This document shows, piece after piece, positions 51,685-60,090 of a stretch of DNA of 64,000 nucleotides. The stretch's first letter is position 1; the number at the start of each line of letters is the position of its first letter. Where the stretch lies: positions 1 to 64,000 of the forward strand of contig JBBIJO010000007.1 of the NCBI GenBank assembly GCA_037445895.1, written 5' to 3'. The notes below the pieces were generated by a model. That model was not told the DNA's origin. It saw nothing but the letters and a program-made list of their open reading frames with translations, and searched no databases. The DNA is from JBBIJO01 sp037445895. Its GTDB lineage: Bacteria > Bacteroidota > Ignavibacteria > Kapaibacteriales > UBA2268. The position numbers were made by a program, and so were the translations under genes.

Positions 51685-52668
51685 CTATTTCTTGCCGACT
51701 AGAATTTTCGTGGAACCATCGCTCTTTTTATAACCTCTGGGCATACCTTCGGTCGAAAAACCCCAAGACACATTACCATTTCTATCGATACCTATGATTC
51801 CCCCAGTAGCACCCATTGCCTTAATTTTTCGAAGGACTTCTTCGATAGCACTTTGCAAATCATATTTTTGGTATCGAATTAAAGCAGAAATATGAAAAGC
51901 GGCAGCTTGTTTAATAAAATACTCACCCCAACCGGTGCAAGAAACCCCGCATATTTGGTTATCGGCATAGGTTCCCGCACCTATAATCGGAGAGTCCCCT
52001 ACTCGCCCTTCCATTTTAAAGTTCATTCCTCCGGTCGAAGTTCCTGCTGCAATGTTTCCGTTTATATCCATTGCAACAGCTCCGACGGTTCCATACCGTT
52101 TTTCCTTTTGTTCTTCCCATTCGTGAAATCTTTTCGGAACAACAAGCGAATCGAGAGGAACTTTCTGGAAACCCTCACTCGAAGCAAACTTTTCTGCTCC
52201 TTCGCCGATAAGAAACACATGCGGAGTCTTTTCAATTATTTTCTTAGCAATTGAAATAGGATGGAGAAAATGTTTAATTCCAGCAACTGCTCCAGCTTTC
52301 AACTCTCTGCCCTCCATAATAGAAGCATCCATTTCGACAACTCCTTCTTCGTTTAGGACAGAACCTCGTCCGGCGTTGAACAATGGGGATTCTTCCATAA
52401 CTTTTATTGCTTCTTCGACAGCATCCAACGAACTCCCTCCACCTGCTAAAATTGAATATCCAGCGTATAGTGCCTTTTCAATCTCCTGTTTATATAGTTG
52501 CTCTTCTTCTGAGTTTAATTTATAACCCCCTGCCCCTCCGTGGACAACAATTGCATAGATGTTGGGGCGGGTTCCAACAGTTCGACGACAAGAAAAAAGG
52601 AAAAAAATGCAACAAATAGCAAGGATTGTGATGAGAAGAATCTTTAATGGCTGTAATGTTCTTTTCAT
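51685..52668 (-). CDS. Isoaspartyl peptidase/L-asparaginase family (Ntn hydrolase) lipoprotein
   Basis: The 327-residue protein (ATG at 52668) has a lipobox in IFFLFSC, so it is anchored in a membrane. The body has YAIVVHGGAGGYKLNSEEEQ, SLDAVEEAIKVMEESPLFNA, GRGSVLNEEGVVEMDASIM and the autocleavage site KRYGTVGAVAMD with the catalytic Thr near 190, then GTSTGGMNFKMEGRVGDSPI. The family removes beta-aspartyl residues from peptides or hydrolyses asparagine. Autocleavage splits it into two chains. The start is 7 bases after bamD ends. With pcm in the same window, the cell has two routes that deal with isoaspartate. Confidence 0.9.
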   Translation of the reverse strand: MKRTLQPLKILLITILAICCIFFLFSCRRTVGTRPNIYAIVVHGGAGGYKLNSEEEQLYKQEIEKALYAGYSILAGGGSSLDAVEEAIKVMEESPLFNAGRGSVLNEEGVVEMDASIMEGRELKAGAVAGIKHFLHPISIAKKIIEKTPHVFLIGEGAEKFASSEGFQKVPLDSLVVPKRFHEWEEQKEKRYGTVGAVAMDINGNIAAGTSTGGMNFKMEGRVGDSPIIGAGTYADNQICGVSCTGWGEYFIKQAAAFHISALIRYQKYDLQSAIEEVLRKIKAMGATGGIIGIDRNGNVSWGFSTEGMPRGYKKSDGSTKILVGKK

Positions 52669-52675
52669 ACAGTTC

Positions 52676-53467
52676 TCATAAATTGGCAAGTTCCTTTTCT
52701 AATAAACTAATTTGGTTAGTGTATTTGCCATTTGGGAATTTATTTCGATAGTCTTTAAATAATTCTTTCAAGTCCAAGAAAAGCTTCAACTCCTTGTAAA
52801 TATTAATCTTCAACCAATAAGCATCTTCGGCATAATCAGTATCGGAGAAGTCGTCGAGAATAAAATCAATATAAACCAATGCCGATTTGTAGCTTAACCA
52901 TTTATAATAAAGTAATGCGACAAAATAGTTTCGATATGCAAGCTTATTGCGAAGTTCTTTAATATACTTTCCTGCGAATGGATATAAAGAATCGGCTGGA
53001 TAAGCATTTTGGAAATCTTGAAAGGCTTCGATTGCTTTGAAAGTGTATTCTTGGTCGCGATCGAAGGGAGGCGAAAGATTGTAATAACAAAGCGCCGTTT
53101 TATAAAGGCTCTCTTTGCTATAAGAGCTGTTTGGATACGAACGCCTTAACCAATTATAATGGAAAGCCGCCATAATGTATTCCCCCCGCTTGAAACTTAT
53201 TTCGGCAAGGTAGTATTGTGCATCGTCGGCATATTGACTCGCTGGGTATTGGAGCTTCAACAAATCGAAAAGTTTCGATGCCTCCTCGTAGTCTTCTTTT
53301 TCGTATTTCTCTTTCGCAACTTTGAATAAATCGTCGGCTGTGCGAATCTCGGGTGGTTTTGCCGACGAACAAGCATCCAAATAAACCGAAAACGCAACTA
53401 TAAAAAAAACACAAAAGAATTTAAATAATATTGTGTTAATTTGCATTTTTAATAATTTTGTTGCCAT
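52676..53467 (-). CDS. bamD: Outer membrane assembly lipoprotein BamD
   Basis: BamD works with BamA to insert outer-membrane beta-barrels. The N-terminus (FFIVAFSVYLDACSSAKPPE) carries a lipobox ending at Cys 33 if the ATG at 53467 is used; an ATG seven codons later also fits. The mature protein has TPR-like helices: YEKEDYEEASKLFDLLKLQY, PASQYADDAQYYLAEISFKR, RSYPNSSYSKESLYKTALCY and so on, the typical BamD spacing. It is upstream of the asparaginase-like lipoprotein and divergent from the exonuclease gene, with 59 bases between the two starts. Confidence 0.88.
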   Translation of the reverse strand: MATKLLKMQINTILFKFFCVFFIVAFSVYLDACSSAKPPEIRTADDLFKVAKEKYEKEDYEEASKLFDLLKLQYPASQYADDAQYYLAEISFKRGEYIMAAFHYNWLRRSYPNSSYSKESLYKTALCYYNLSPPFDRDQEYTFKAIEAFQDFQNAYPADSLYPFAGKYIKELRNKLAYRNYFVALLYYKWLSYKSALVYIDFILDDFSDTDYAEDAYWLKINIYKELKLFLDLKELFKDYRNKFPNGKYTNQISLLEKELANL

Positions 53468-53526
53468 AAGTTTGAAACTTACAAAATTAAGTTTTATTTT
53501 TGATTTATTACTATTTAAATGTAAGT

Positions 53527-54261
53527 ATGAATAATCTTTATCTTGTGTTCGATATCGAAACCTCTCCTTTGGCGTGGGATTCATTTTCGGAATCCCAACA
53601 AGAATATTTACTTAGAAATCTTGAAACAGACGAACAAATAGAAAAAAGAAAAACCGAACTCGGGCTATCCCCTTTCACCGCTCAAATTGCTTGCATCGGT
53701 ATGCTTTTCATCGGAATCGAAAATAATAGTCTAATTGAATTTGCGCCGGTTGCTTATTGTGTTGATAACGATTTCGATGATATCCGCGACGAAATTTACG
53801 ATATCGACTTTAATGCAAAACTTCATATTACCAACGAGAAACAGGCTTTGGAAACATTCTGGAAAATTCTGCAAAAATATCCCACAATCCATTTGGTTTC
53901 TTTCAACGGTAGGAACTTCGATAGCCCTTTTCTTATGCTCCGCTCAGCGATTCTTGGTTGCAAACCTTCGAGAAATTTAATGGAAGGGACCAAATACAAT
54001 TACCGACTCCATACCGATTTAATAGACGAACTAACTTTCTATCAACCTTCGAACTATTTTAGTGCAACTAAACGTTTCAATTTGGATTTCTATACTCGTG
54101 CTTTTGGAATAGATTCACCGAAATCCCACGGAGTCGATGGCACACTTGTTAGTTCACTTTTTGCTGAACGTAAATTTATTGAAATAGCAAATTATTGTAT
54201 CCGCGACGTCCTTGCAACTTGGGAATTATTTAAGATTTGGAACGAGACTCTAAAATTTTAA
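53527..54261 (+). CDS. PolB-like 3'-5' exonuclease
   Basis: The 244-residue protein has an RNase H-like exonuclease fold with LYLVFDIETSPLAWDSF near the N-terminus (DxE), VSFNGRNFDSPFLML in the middle (second Asp), and YCIRDVLATWELFKIW at the end (third Asp). It matches the family of predicted exonucleases related to the exonuclease domain of PolB, with DNA or RNA substrates. The ATG at 53527 fits better than a TTG nine codons upstream. Its last 4 bases overlap the stop of the convergent glycosyltransferase gene. Confidence 0.85.
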   Translation: MNNLYLVFDIETSPLAWDSFSESQQEYLLRNLETDEQIEKRKTELGLSPFTAQIACIGMLFIGIENNSLIEFAPVAYCVDNDFDDIRDEIYDIDFNAKLHITNEKQALETFWKILQKYPTIHLVSFNGRNFDSPFLMLRSAILGCKPSRNLMEGTKYNYRLHTDLIDELTFYQPSNYFSATKRFNLDFYTRAFGIDSPKSHGVDGTLVSSLFAERKFIEIANYCIRDVLATWELFKIWNETLKF

Positions 54262-55019
54262 AACTTATCAATAGATTCGCCACTTTTGAAAAATTGAGGT
54301 ATCTTGGAAAGGCTTTTTATCATTAAGGTAAAGATACCTCCAATTTTATGTTGCTTTATCACTCTATAATCTTCTAAGCTTCTGTGGATAGCACTCTTCA
54401 AGTTTCTATTGCTTTTCCCGCCAGTTCTCATTGTTACAATAACTTCCGGAATATAAGAAACAACAACATTAAACTTCCTAAGCAACCGAATTTCGAGTTC
54501 ATAATCCGCAGAAATTCCATAGCTTGAATCGAAACCCCCGCATTGGCGGTAAAGATTCCTTTTAACATAAAAAGTAGTATGCGGAGGCATCCATCCAAAT
54601 TTAATTTTATCCATTTTAAACTCACCAGCTTTCCAATATCGGACTAATTTGTTATTTTTATTAATGAAGACCACATCCCCATATAAAATATCGTTGTTGT
54701 CATTAATAAATTTTCCAGCTATTTTTTCCAGAACCAATGAATTAGCATAATAGTCGTCGGAATTTAAAAAGCCAATAATATCTCCCGAAGCAATCTCTAA
54801 TCCTTTATTCATTGCATCATAAATACCGTTGTCTTTTTCGGAAATAATAATGTCTATTTTATTTTGATATGAATTTATTATGTCCAATGTCCCATCGGTT
54901 GAACCACCGTCGATTACAATATATTCGATATTTTTATAAGTTTGATTTATCACGGATTCTATTGTTGTCCTTATTGTTTCGGCACGATTCAAAACTACTG
55001 TAACAACAGAAATTTTCAT
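54258..55019 (-). CDS. Family 2 glycosyltransferase
   Basis: The 253-residue protein has the GT2 nucleotide-sugar fold: SVVTVVLNRAETIRTTIESV, IEYIVIDGGSTDGTLDII, GFLNSDDYYANSLVLEKI and FDSSYGISADYELEIRLLRK. These are the WcaA/WbbD-like blocks with the metal-binding DD. There are no membrane helices. The sugar and acceptor are unknown. It is the last gene of a five-gene polysaccharide cluster and starts 3 bases after the preceding glycosyltransferase ends. Confidence 0.9.
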   Translation of the reverse strand: MKISVVTVVLNRAETIRTTIESVINQTYKNIEYIVIDGGSTDGTLDIINSYQNKIDIIISEKDNGIYDAMNKGLEIASGDIIGFLNSDDYYANSLVLEKIAGKFINDNNDILYGDVVFINKNNKLVRYWKAGEFKMDKIKFGWMPPHTTFYVKRNLYRQCGGFDSSYGISADYELEIRLLRKFNVVVSYIPEVIVTMRTGGKSNRNLKSAIHRSLEDYRVIKQHKIGGIFTLMIKSLSKIPQFFKSGESIDKF

Positions 55020-55022
55020 ACA

Positions 55023-56171
55023 TTATTCCTTTGCTAAAATTTCTTGATACAAGTAGAACATCTTTTCCGAAATTATTTTCCAATTGTATTTCTCGCCTAC
55101 TAATTTTTTCCCATTCTCACCCATTTCTTTCATAATCTCATTACTACCTATCAATTTAGTCATCGCGTCTGCCAATTCGTCTATTCGAGGATTAATCACA
55201 ATACCAGCGTTGGATTTTTCGACCTCTGGGAAATTACATTGCTTTGTAATAATCACCGGTAATCCAGAAGCCATAGCCTCCAAGATACTTATACTAAAAC
55301 CTTCGGAATATGAAGGCAGAATAAACAAATCCGCCCCGCTCAATGCCGTTAGTTTCTTTTCGCCTATTAGTATCCCGGCAAATGTCACACATTTGGCAAC
55401 GTTTTCTTCGGCAAGTAACTTTGCAATATGTTTTTGGTATCCATTTTCGTCTGGACCCGCAATTAAAAGATGTGTCTCTGGATAGCTTTCGACAACTCGT
55501 CTAAAAGCTCGAATCAAGATGTCTAACCCTTTGTTGGGATGAAGCCTACCCAAAAAAAGAATGATTTTTTTACTTTTCAATTCAGGATAATACTCTAACA
55601 ATTTTTGTTTAGGGAAAGAACTTCGGAATGCTTCAATATCGATTCCATTCCCTACGACAACAATTTTGTTGTCAACCCCGAAATTCCTTATACTTTCGAC
55701 TTCTTTATTTGTAATAGCATGTATGGCTTTAGCCTCTCGCAATATCCTCCGTTGAATTAAATTTGCATAGATTCGTTTTTTAAGTTTCTTATAATTTAAA
55801 CTCCAAGGCTCAAGCTCTCCGTGAATTGTTATGACAAATGGTATGCCAAAAAATTTGGCAGCATTATAAGCAGAAAAATGGGAATGATGCCAAATTTCAT
55901 GAATGTGTAAAATATCAAATTCCTTTAATGCTTTTTTCAATTGTTTTGCAAGCGTAAATGAATGATTTCTCCAAAGCTTCGCAAAAACACTCTGCGGGAA
56001 TAGCTTAACATCGACACCTTTGGGAACAACGCATTCCTCCCCCTTTCTAAAAGGAGCAAATATTGTAATTATCACGCCTCTTTTTACTAATGCTTCTGTC
56101 AATCCTTGAATTACCATAGTAGGACCACCCCATTTGGGGGACAGGCTTGCAGCAACATGGAGTACCTTCAT
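55023..56171 (-). CDS. Family 4 glycosyltransferase
   Basis: The 382-residue retaining enzyme has an acceptor domain (MKVLHVAASLSPKWGGPTMV, HIHEIWHHSHFSAYNAAKFF) and a donor domain with KKIILFLGRLHPNKGLDILI and the Ex7E motif in PSYSEGFSISILEAMASGLP. It adds a sugar from a nucleotide donor to a growing lipid-linked polysaccharide, by family analogy. It overlaps the upstream gene by 1 base. Confidence 0.92.
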   Translation of the reverse strand: MKVLHVAASLSPKWGGPTMVIQGLTEALVKRGVIITIFAPFRKGEECVVPKGVDVKLFPQSVFAKLWRNHSFTLAKQLKKALKEFDILHIHEIWHHSHFSAYNAAKFFGIPFVITIHGELEPWSLNYKKLKKRIYANLIQRRILREAKAIHAITNKEVESIRNFGVDNKIVVVGNGIDIEAFRSSFPKQKLLEYYPELKSKKIILFLGRLHPNKGLDILIRAFRRVVESYPETHLLIAGPDENGYQKHIAKLLAEENVAKCVTFAGILIGEKKLTALSGADLFILPSYSEGFSISILEAMASGLPVIITKQCNFPEVEKSNAGIVINPRIDELADAMTKLIGSNEIMKEMGENGKKLVGEKYNWKIISEKMFYLYQEILAKE

Positions 56172-57373
56172 TATACACCTCCTAAAAGAGTTTTTATGCT
56201 TTCGAACATTTTCGCCGCTACATTCTCGGGTGTATAACTTTTTATTATCTCCTTGGAATTGGCACCCATTTTTTCTATATCAAGCTCTCCATCGACAAAT
56301 TTTCTCATTATGTTTGTTAGCATACCTATATCGGTAGGCTCAAAAGTAAATCCATTTTCACCTTCTTTAATCAAATCGAAGGAAGCGCCGGCTTTGTTCG
56401 AAACGATAACAGGCAAACCACAAATCATTGCTTCGTTAACAACAAGCCCCCATGGTTCAGAAACCGAAGGAAGCACAAATACATCCGCAAGGTAATAATA
56501 TAAAACAGCTTCGTTCCAAGGTTTCCCGCCTACAAAGTAAACATCGAATATGTCATCCCTTTTAACCATACTTTCGAGTTCCTGCAATAATGGTCCATCG
56601 CCAACGATAATAAGTCCCCACATTTCCGCAGTCGGAGAGGTAACTTTGAGATTCTTAAAAGCCTTGATAAGAGACGGAATATTTTTTTCAGGACTTAGTC
56701 GCCCTACAAATATAAAATTAAACGGTTTGAAGCCATATTCTTTTTTTAAGTCTTTTAGGTTGTTTCCGTATTTGCCATAAAGATTTTCAATGGCACTTTT
56801 GTCGACCGCATTTAATTTGACGAAAATACGGTCGGAAACCATACCTAATTTCTGCATATAATTTGTTGATGCAGTTCCATAAGTAAAGGATGCATCGTAT
56901 AGCTTTAAGATTATTTTTTTAATTGTCTCTTTAAAAATTATTCTCCTATGGTCAAGTTCGGTAGAATCGACGGAAATCACGGTTTTAATGCTTAAAATTT
57001 TCGATATTAGTGCAGTAAAAGAATAGGCAGGGGAATCCCATCCAGGCAAAACAACCAAATTCGGTCTGAAATGAATCACCTCTTTCAAAAGGCGGGATGC
57101 TTTTGCAAACCAAGTGATTCTATCAATGCTTTTAGCAAAAAGAATGCGATATGGATATTTATGCATTGATAAATCAATCTCGCCAAAAGACTTCCTCCCT
57201 TCCTCATTGATAGCAATATGGACAACCAACAATTCATATCCATTCGTAACCAATATATTATACAAACAACTGTAAATAACGGCTTTGTAATGGGTCCATA
57301 AAATATTATGAACAATAAAAATTCTTGGAGGATTCCGAGTAGGGCGCTGTTTCCTTGAAATAAACGAACACAT
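56171..57373 (-). CDS. Family 4 glycosyltransferase
   Basis: The 400-residue enzyme has the same two-domain layout: VLPGWDSPAYSFTALISKIL early, FNFIFVGRLSPEKNIPSLIK and LLIIVGDGP-like GLIIVGDGPLLQELESM in the middle, and the donor motif PSVSEPWGLVVNEAMICGLP. It resembles WbnK/PimB-like transferases but the sugar cannot be read. A gap of 211 AT-rich bases with no gene separates it from the next cluster member. Confidence 0.9.
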   Translation of the reverse strand: MCSFISRKQRPTRNPPRIFIVHNILWTHYKAVIYSCLYNILVTNGYELLVVHIAINEEGRKSFGEIDLSMHKYPYRILFAKSIDRITWFAKASRLLKEVIHFRPNLVVLPGWDSPAYSFTALISKILSIKTVISVDSTELDHRRIIFKETIKKIILKLYDASFTYGTASTNYMQKLGMVSDRIFVKLNAVDKSAIENLYGKYGNNLKDLKKEYGFKPFNFIFVGRLSPEKNIPSLIKAFKNLKVTSPTAEMWGLIIVGDGPLLQELESMVKRDDIFDVYFVGGKPWNEAVLYYYLADVFVLPSVSEPWGLVVNEAMICGLPVIVSNKAGASFDLIKEGENGFTFEPTDIGMLTNIMRKFVDGELDIEKMGANSKEIIKSYTPENVAAKMFESIKTLLGGV

Positions 57374-57584
57374 ATTAACTTATCAATTTCATAAGCAACT
57401 TAAGTATCATTATAGCATTGATTTCTATTAAAGATACAAAATTAGCAAATTAATGTATTTGAACATACTCAATAATTATAGATAAAAGATTTAGTATAAG
57501 AATTTTAATTAAGGTGTTTTTATCGATACAAACTGTTGTAACTTTAAAAAAATAATTTCGATGCTACTGAACATACATAAAAAC

Positions 57585-58484
57585 TTATTTCCACAGAAAT
57601 CTCTTTTTAAATCCTTTGAACACATAATCGATGTCTCCTTGCAAAATATAATGCAAAGCTCTTCTACCCAAAAAGTATAGTTTAAGAAGCCTCGACTTCA
57701 AAGAATTACAGTCAACCCCTTTTTCTTTCATTATAGAATAATGCTCCTTTAATCCTATTTCGGCAATCGTATGCGTCTTGCTTGTATGATGCAGCCTAAA
57801 TCCTCCTAAATAATCGTGGATAAAATAGAACTTACATTTGTTCCCAATCCTAACCCAAAATTCATAATCCATACAAAATCTGTATTTTTCGTCCAAAAAT
57901 CCGAATTTTTCGAAAAGCTGTCTTTTCCAAAAAGCAGCTTGGTTCGACAAAACAGTTCCTTCGTAAAGAAGCGAGTAGTAATTGAAAGGAACAAACCGAA
58001 GTGTATTCACAATCTTATCGTTTCCATCTAAAAAAACAATATTTCCAAAAAATAAATCGAACCCTTGATTTTTTTTATAAGCACTCGCTATTTTAAAAAG
58101 CGACGAAGGCAACAATATATCGTCTGAATTTTGCCATCCAACAAGTTCGCCGCTAGCTATTCTAAACCCTTTATTCAATGCATTCGATTGGCCACTATCG
58201 GGTTCGCTTACCCAAAAAGCTATATACTTCTCGTATTTTTTTATGATTTCAACACTGCCGTCTGTCGAGCCACCATCGATAATAATATATTCCAAATTAG
58301 GATAATTCTGATTCAAAATGCTCAAAATCGTCTTTTCTAAAAATTGTGCCTGATTAAAAGATGGTGTAATAAGCGAAATTTTAGGCAAAGACGGGTCATT
58401 AGCCAAGATTCGATTCTCCTCGAAAAGTCGGTTGGAAACAAATTCGCTAATTTCAACAGAGGAAAATAACTTCATATTAAGCAT
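57585..58484 (-). CDS. Family 2 glycosyltransferase
   Basis: The 299-residue protein has ISLITPSFNQAQFLEKTILS, LEYIIIDGGSTDGSVEIIKK, VSEPDSGQSNALNKGFRIA and VGWQNSDDILLPSSLFKIAS, the standard GT2 blocks with the metal-binding DD. The first 25 residues are an unusual extension before the fold. Its start overlaps the flippase gene by 8 bases, so the two are coupled. Target sugar unknown. Confidence 0.9.
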   Translation of the reverse strand: MLNMKLFSSVEISEFVSNRLFEENRILANDPSLPKISLITPSFNQAQFLEKTILSILNQNYPNLEYIIIDGGSTDGSVEIIKKYEKYIAFWVSEPDSGQSNALNKGFRIASGELVGWQNSDDILLPSSLFKIASAYKKNQGFDLFFGNIVFLDGNDKIVNTLRFVPFNYYSLLYEGTVLSNQAAFWKRQLFEKFGFLDEKYRFCMDYEFWVRIGNKCKFYFIHDYLGGFRLHHTSKTHTIAEIGLKEHYSIMKEKGVDCNSLKSRLLKLYFLGRRALHYILQGDIDYVFKGFKKRFLWK

Positions 58485-59991
58485 CTTGTTTTTTCAACAA
58501 CAATTCATTCTTTACCCATCCTGCTAACTGCTTTCGCATTGGATGAAACCAAATAGAAATGGAAATAACAACTACAATACAACTAACATCGACAACATTC
58601 TTAAATAACGTATTAGAAATATTCATCAGGTTATTAGAAAACACAAAAACAAAAAGCACACCGAAAATAGATAAAAATAAAAATTTCCTACTATCGCGAG
58701 GTAAAAGCTCAACTAATGATATTTTATAGATTAGGTTGAAAACTATACTAACGACACTGCTTCCAAACGCAAGTGCAATTGTCCAACCAACAACAACACC
58801 CACCCCATCGAAAAACAGACCTAACAGCCAACCTAAAAAGAAATTTAATATGCCAACAAGTATATGAGAAATAACATTCCAACGTAAAGTTCCGATTCCA
58901 TAGTTGGAAAAGTATGCGGGCACTCCTATTGTATTCACAAACCAACCTACGGAAAGCAAAACTGTAAAAACCACGAAAATACTTTCGTAATGTCCAATCC
59001 ATAGGAGTGAAATTATCGGAGCAGACATAATTATTAACGTATATAAAGGCAAGGAAATATAAAAAATTAACTGATACGATTTTGAATATATTTCCTCTAT
59101 TTTTTCCGGAGCCTTTTCTTTTATATTTGCAATTACAGGAATCATCACTTGATTTGCCGAAACAATAAACGAACGCAATTGAGTAATCAACTTATTTGCC
59201 ATTTCGAAATATCCAACCATCGAAACACCACCAAATTTACTAAGTAAAGCTTTTGTAATTGGATCGGACAACAACATAAATAAAGAAATCACTTGAAAAC
59301 TTATACCATACCCAATTATCTCCTTGAAAATACCTTTGTTCCACTGATAAGGTATGAAAGGCAGACAAGTTAAATATTTGCCGAGCAAAGACCAACTTAA
59401 AACCATAATAATACTACTTTGAATGACCTGTGCATAGGCTAATCCTATCAATCCAAAGCGTGGAGTAAGAATTATTGCCATTATAAAATATAGAATTGTC
59501 CCACCCATCATAAGAATGCTCCTCGAATGAATACGCTGCAATCCGTCGAGCCCCGATTGGAAAACACCAGTTGTTGATGTCATCCATAAAGAAAGGAGTG
59601 AATATGGCAAAATGGATTTAGCAAGTATGAAAGAATTAGGAGGCAGAACAATGCCAAGAAGCCACTTTATCCCACCGTAGCCAGCCAGTATAGCTACACC
59701 AATCAATACAGCAACCGAGATTGCCGCTGTTTGAACAACAAAAGAAGCATTTTTAAAATCATCTCGAGCTAAATACTTTGCAACAAATTTGACCACACTC
59801 CCGGAAATACCCAAACTTGCTAAATTGCTTACTGATGATGTTGCAAGTATAAGCGACCAAATCCCCAATTGTTCAACACCTATGGTTTTAAGCAAAAACC
59901 GATAGAGAAAAAACAAAAACCCACCCACAACCAATACTTGCGCGATGGACATTAATGCATTTATAAGGGTTTGTCGCTTCGGCATTATCAT
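58477..59991 (-). CDS. Polysaccharide flippase (Wzx/MATE-like, MOP superfamily)
   Basis: The 504-residue protein has about fourteen membrane helices and the MOP pattern, starting with AQVLVVGGFLFFLYRFLLKT and GVEQLGIWSLILATSSVSNL, then GISGSVVKFVAKYLARDDFK. It should flip lipid-linked oligosaccharide units across the inner membrane. No polymerase (Wzy) or chain-length regulator is adjacent. The two downstream family 2 and two family 4 glycosyltransferases form the rest of the cluster. Confidence 0.9.
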   Translation of the reverse strand: MIMPKRQTLINALMSIAQVLVVGGFLFFLYRFLLKTIGVEQLGIWSLILATSSVSNLASLGISGSVVKFVAKYLARDDFKNASFVVQTAAISVAVLIGVAILAGYGGIKWLLGIVLPPNSFILAKSILPYSLLSLWMTSTTGVFQSGLDGLQRIHSRSILMMGGTILYFIMAIILTPRFGLIGLAYAQVIQSSIIMVLSWSLLGKYLTCLPFIPYQWNKGIFKEIIGYGISFQVISLFMLLSDPITKALLSKFGGVSMVGYFEMANKLITQLRSFIVSANQVMIPVIANIKEKAPEKIEEIYSKSYQLIFYISLPLYTLIIMSAPIISLLWIGHYESIFVVFTVLLSVGWFVNTIGVPAYFSNYGIGTLRWNVISHILVGILNFFLGWLLGLFFDGVGVVVGWTIALAFGSSVVSIVFNLIYKISLVELLPRDSRKFLFLSIFGVLFVFVFSNNLMNISNTLFKNVVDVSCIVVVISISIWFHPMRKQLAGWVKNELLLKKQDA

Positions 59992-60090
59992 TTATCGTCG
60001 CAAAATTATGACCCTGTGAAATTCAATCTTCTATCCTTTAGAATAAATCTATATTATTTTCGCCCAATCATTTTTCAAACCCAGATGCAG

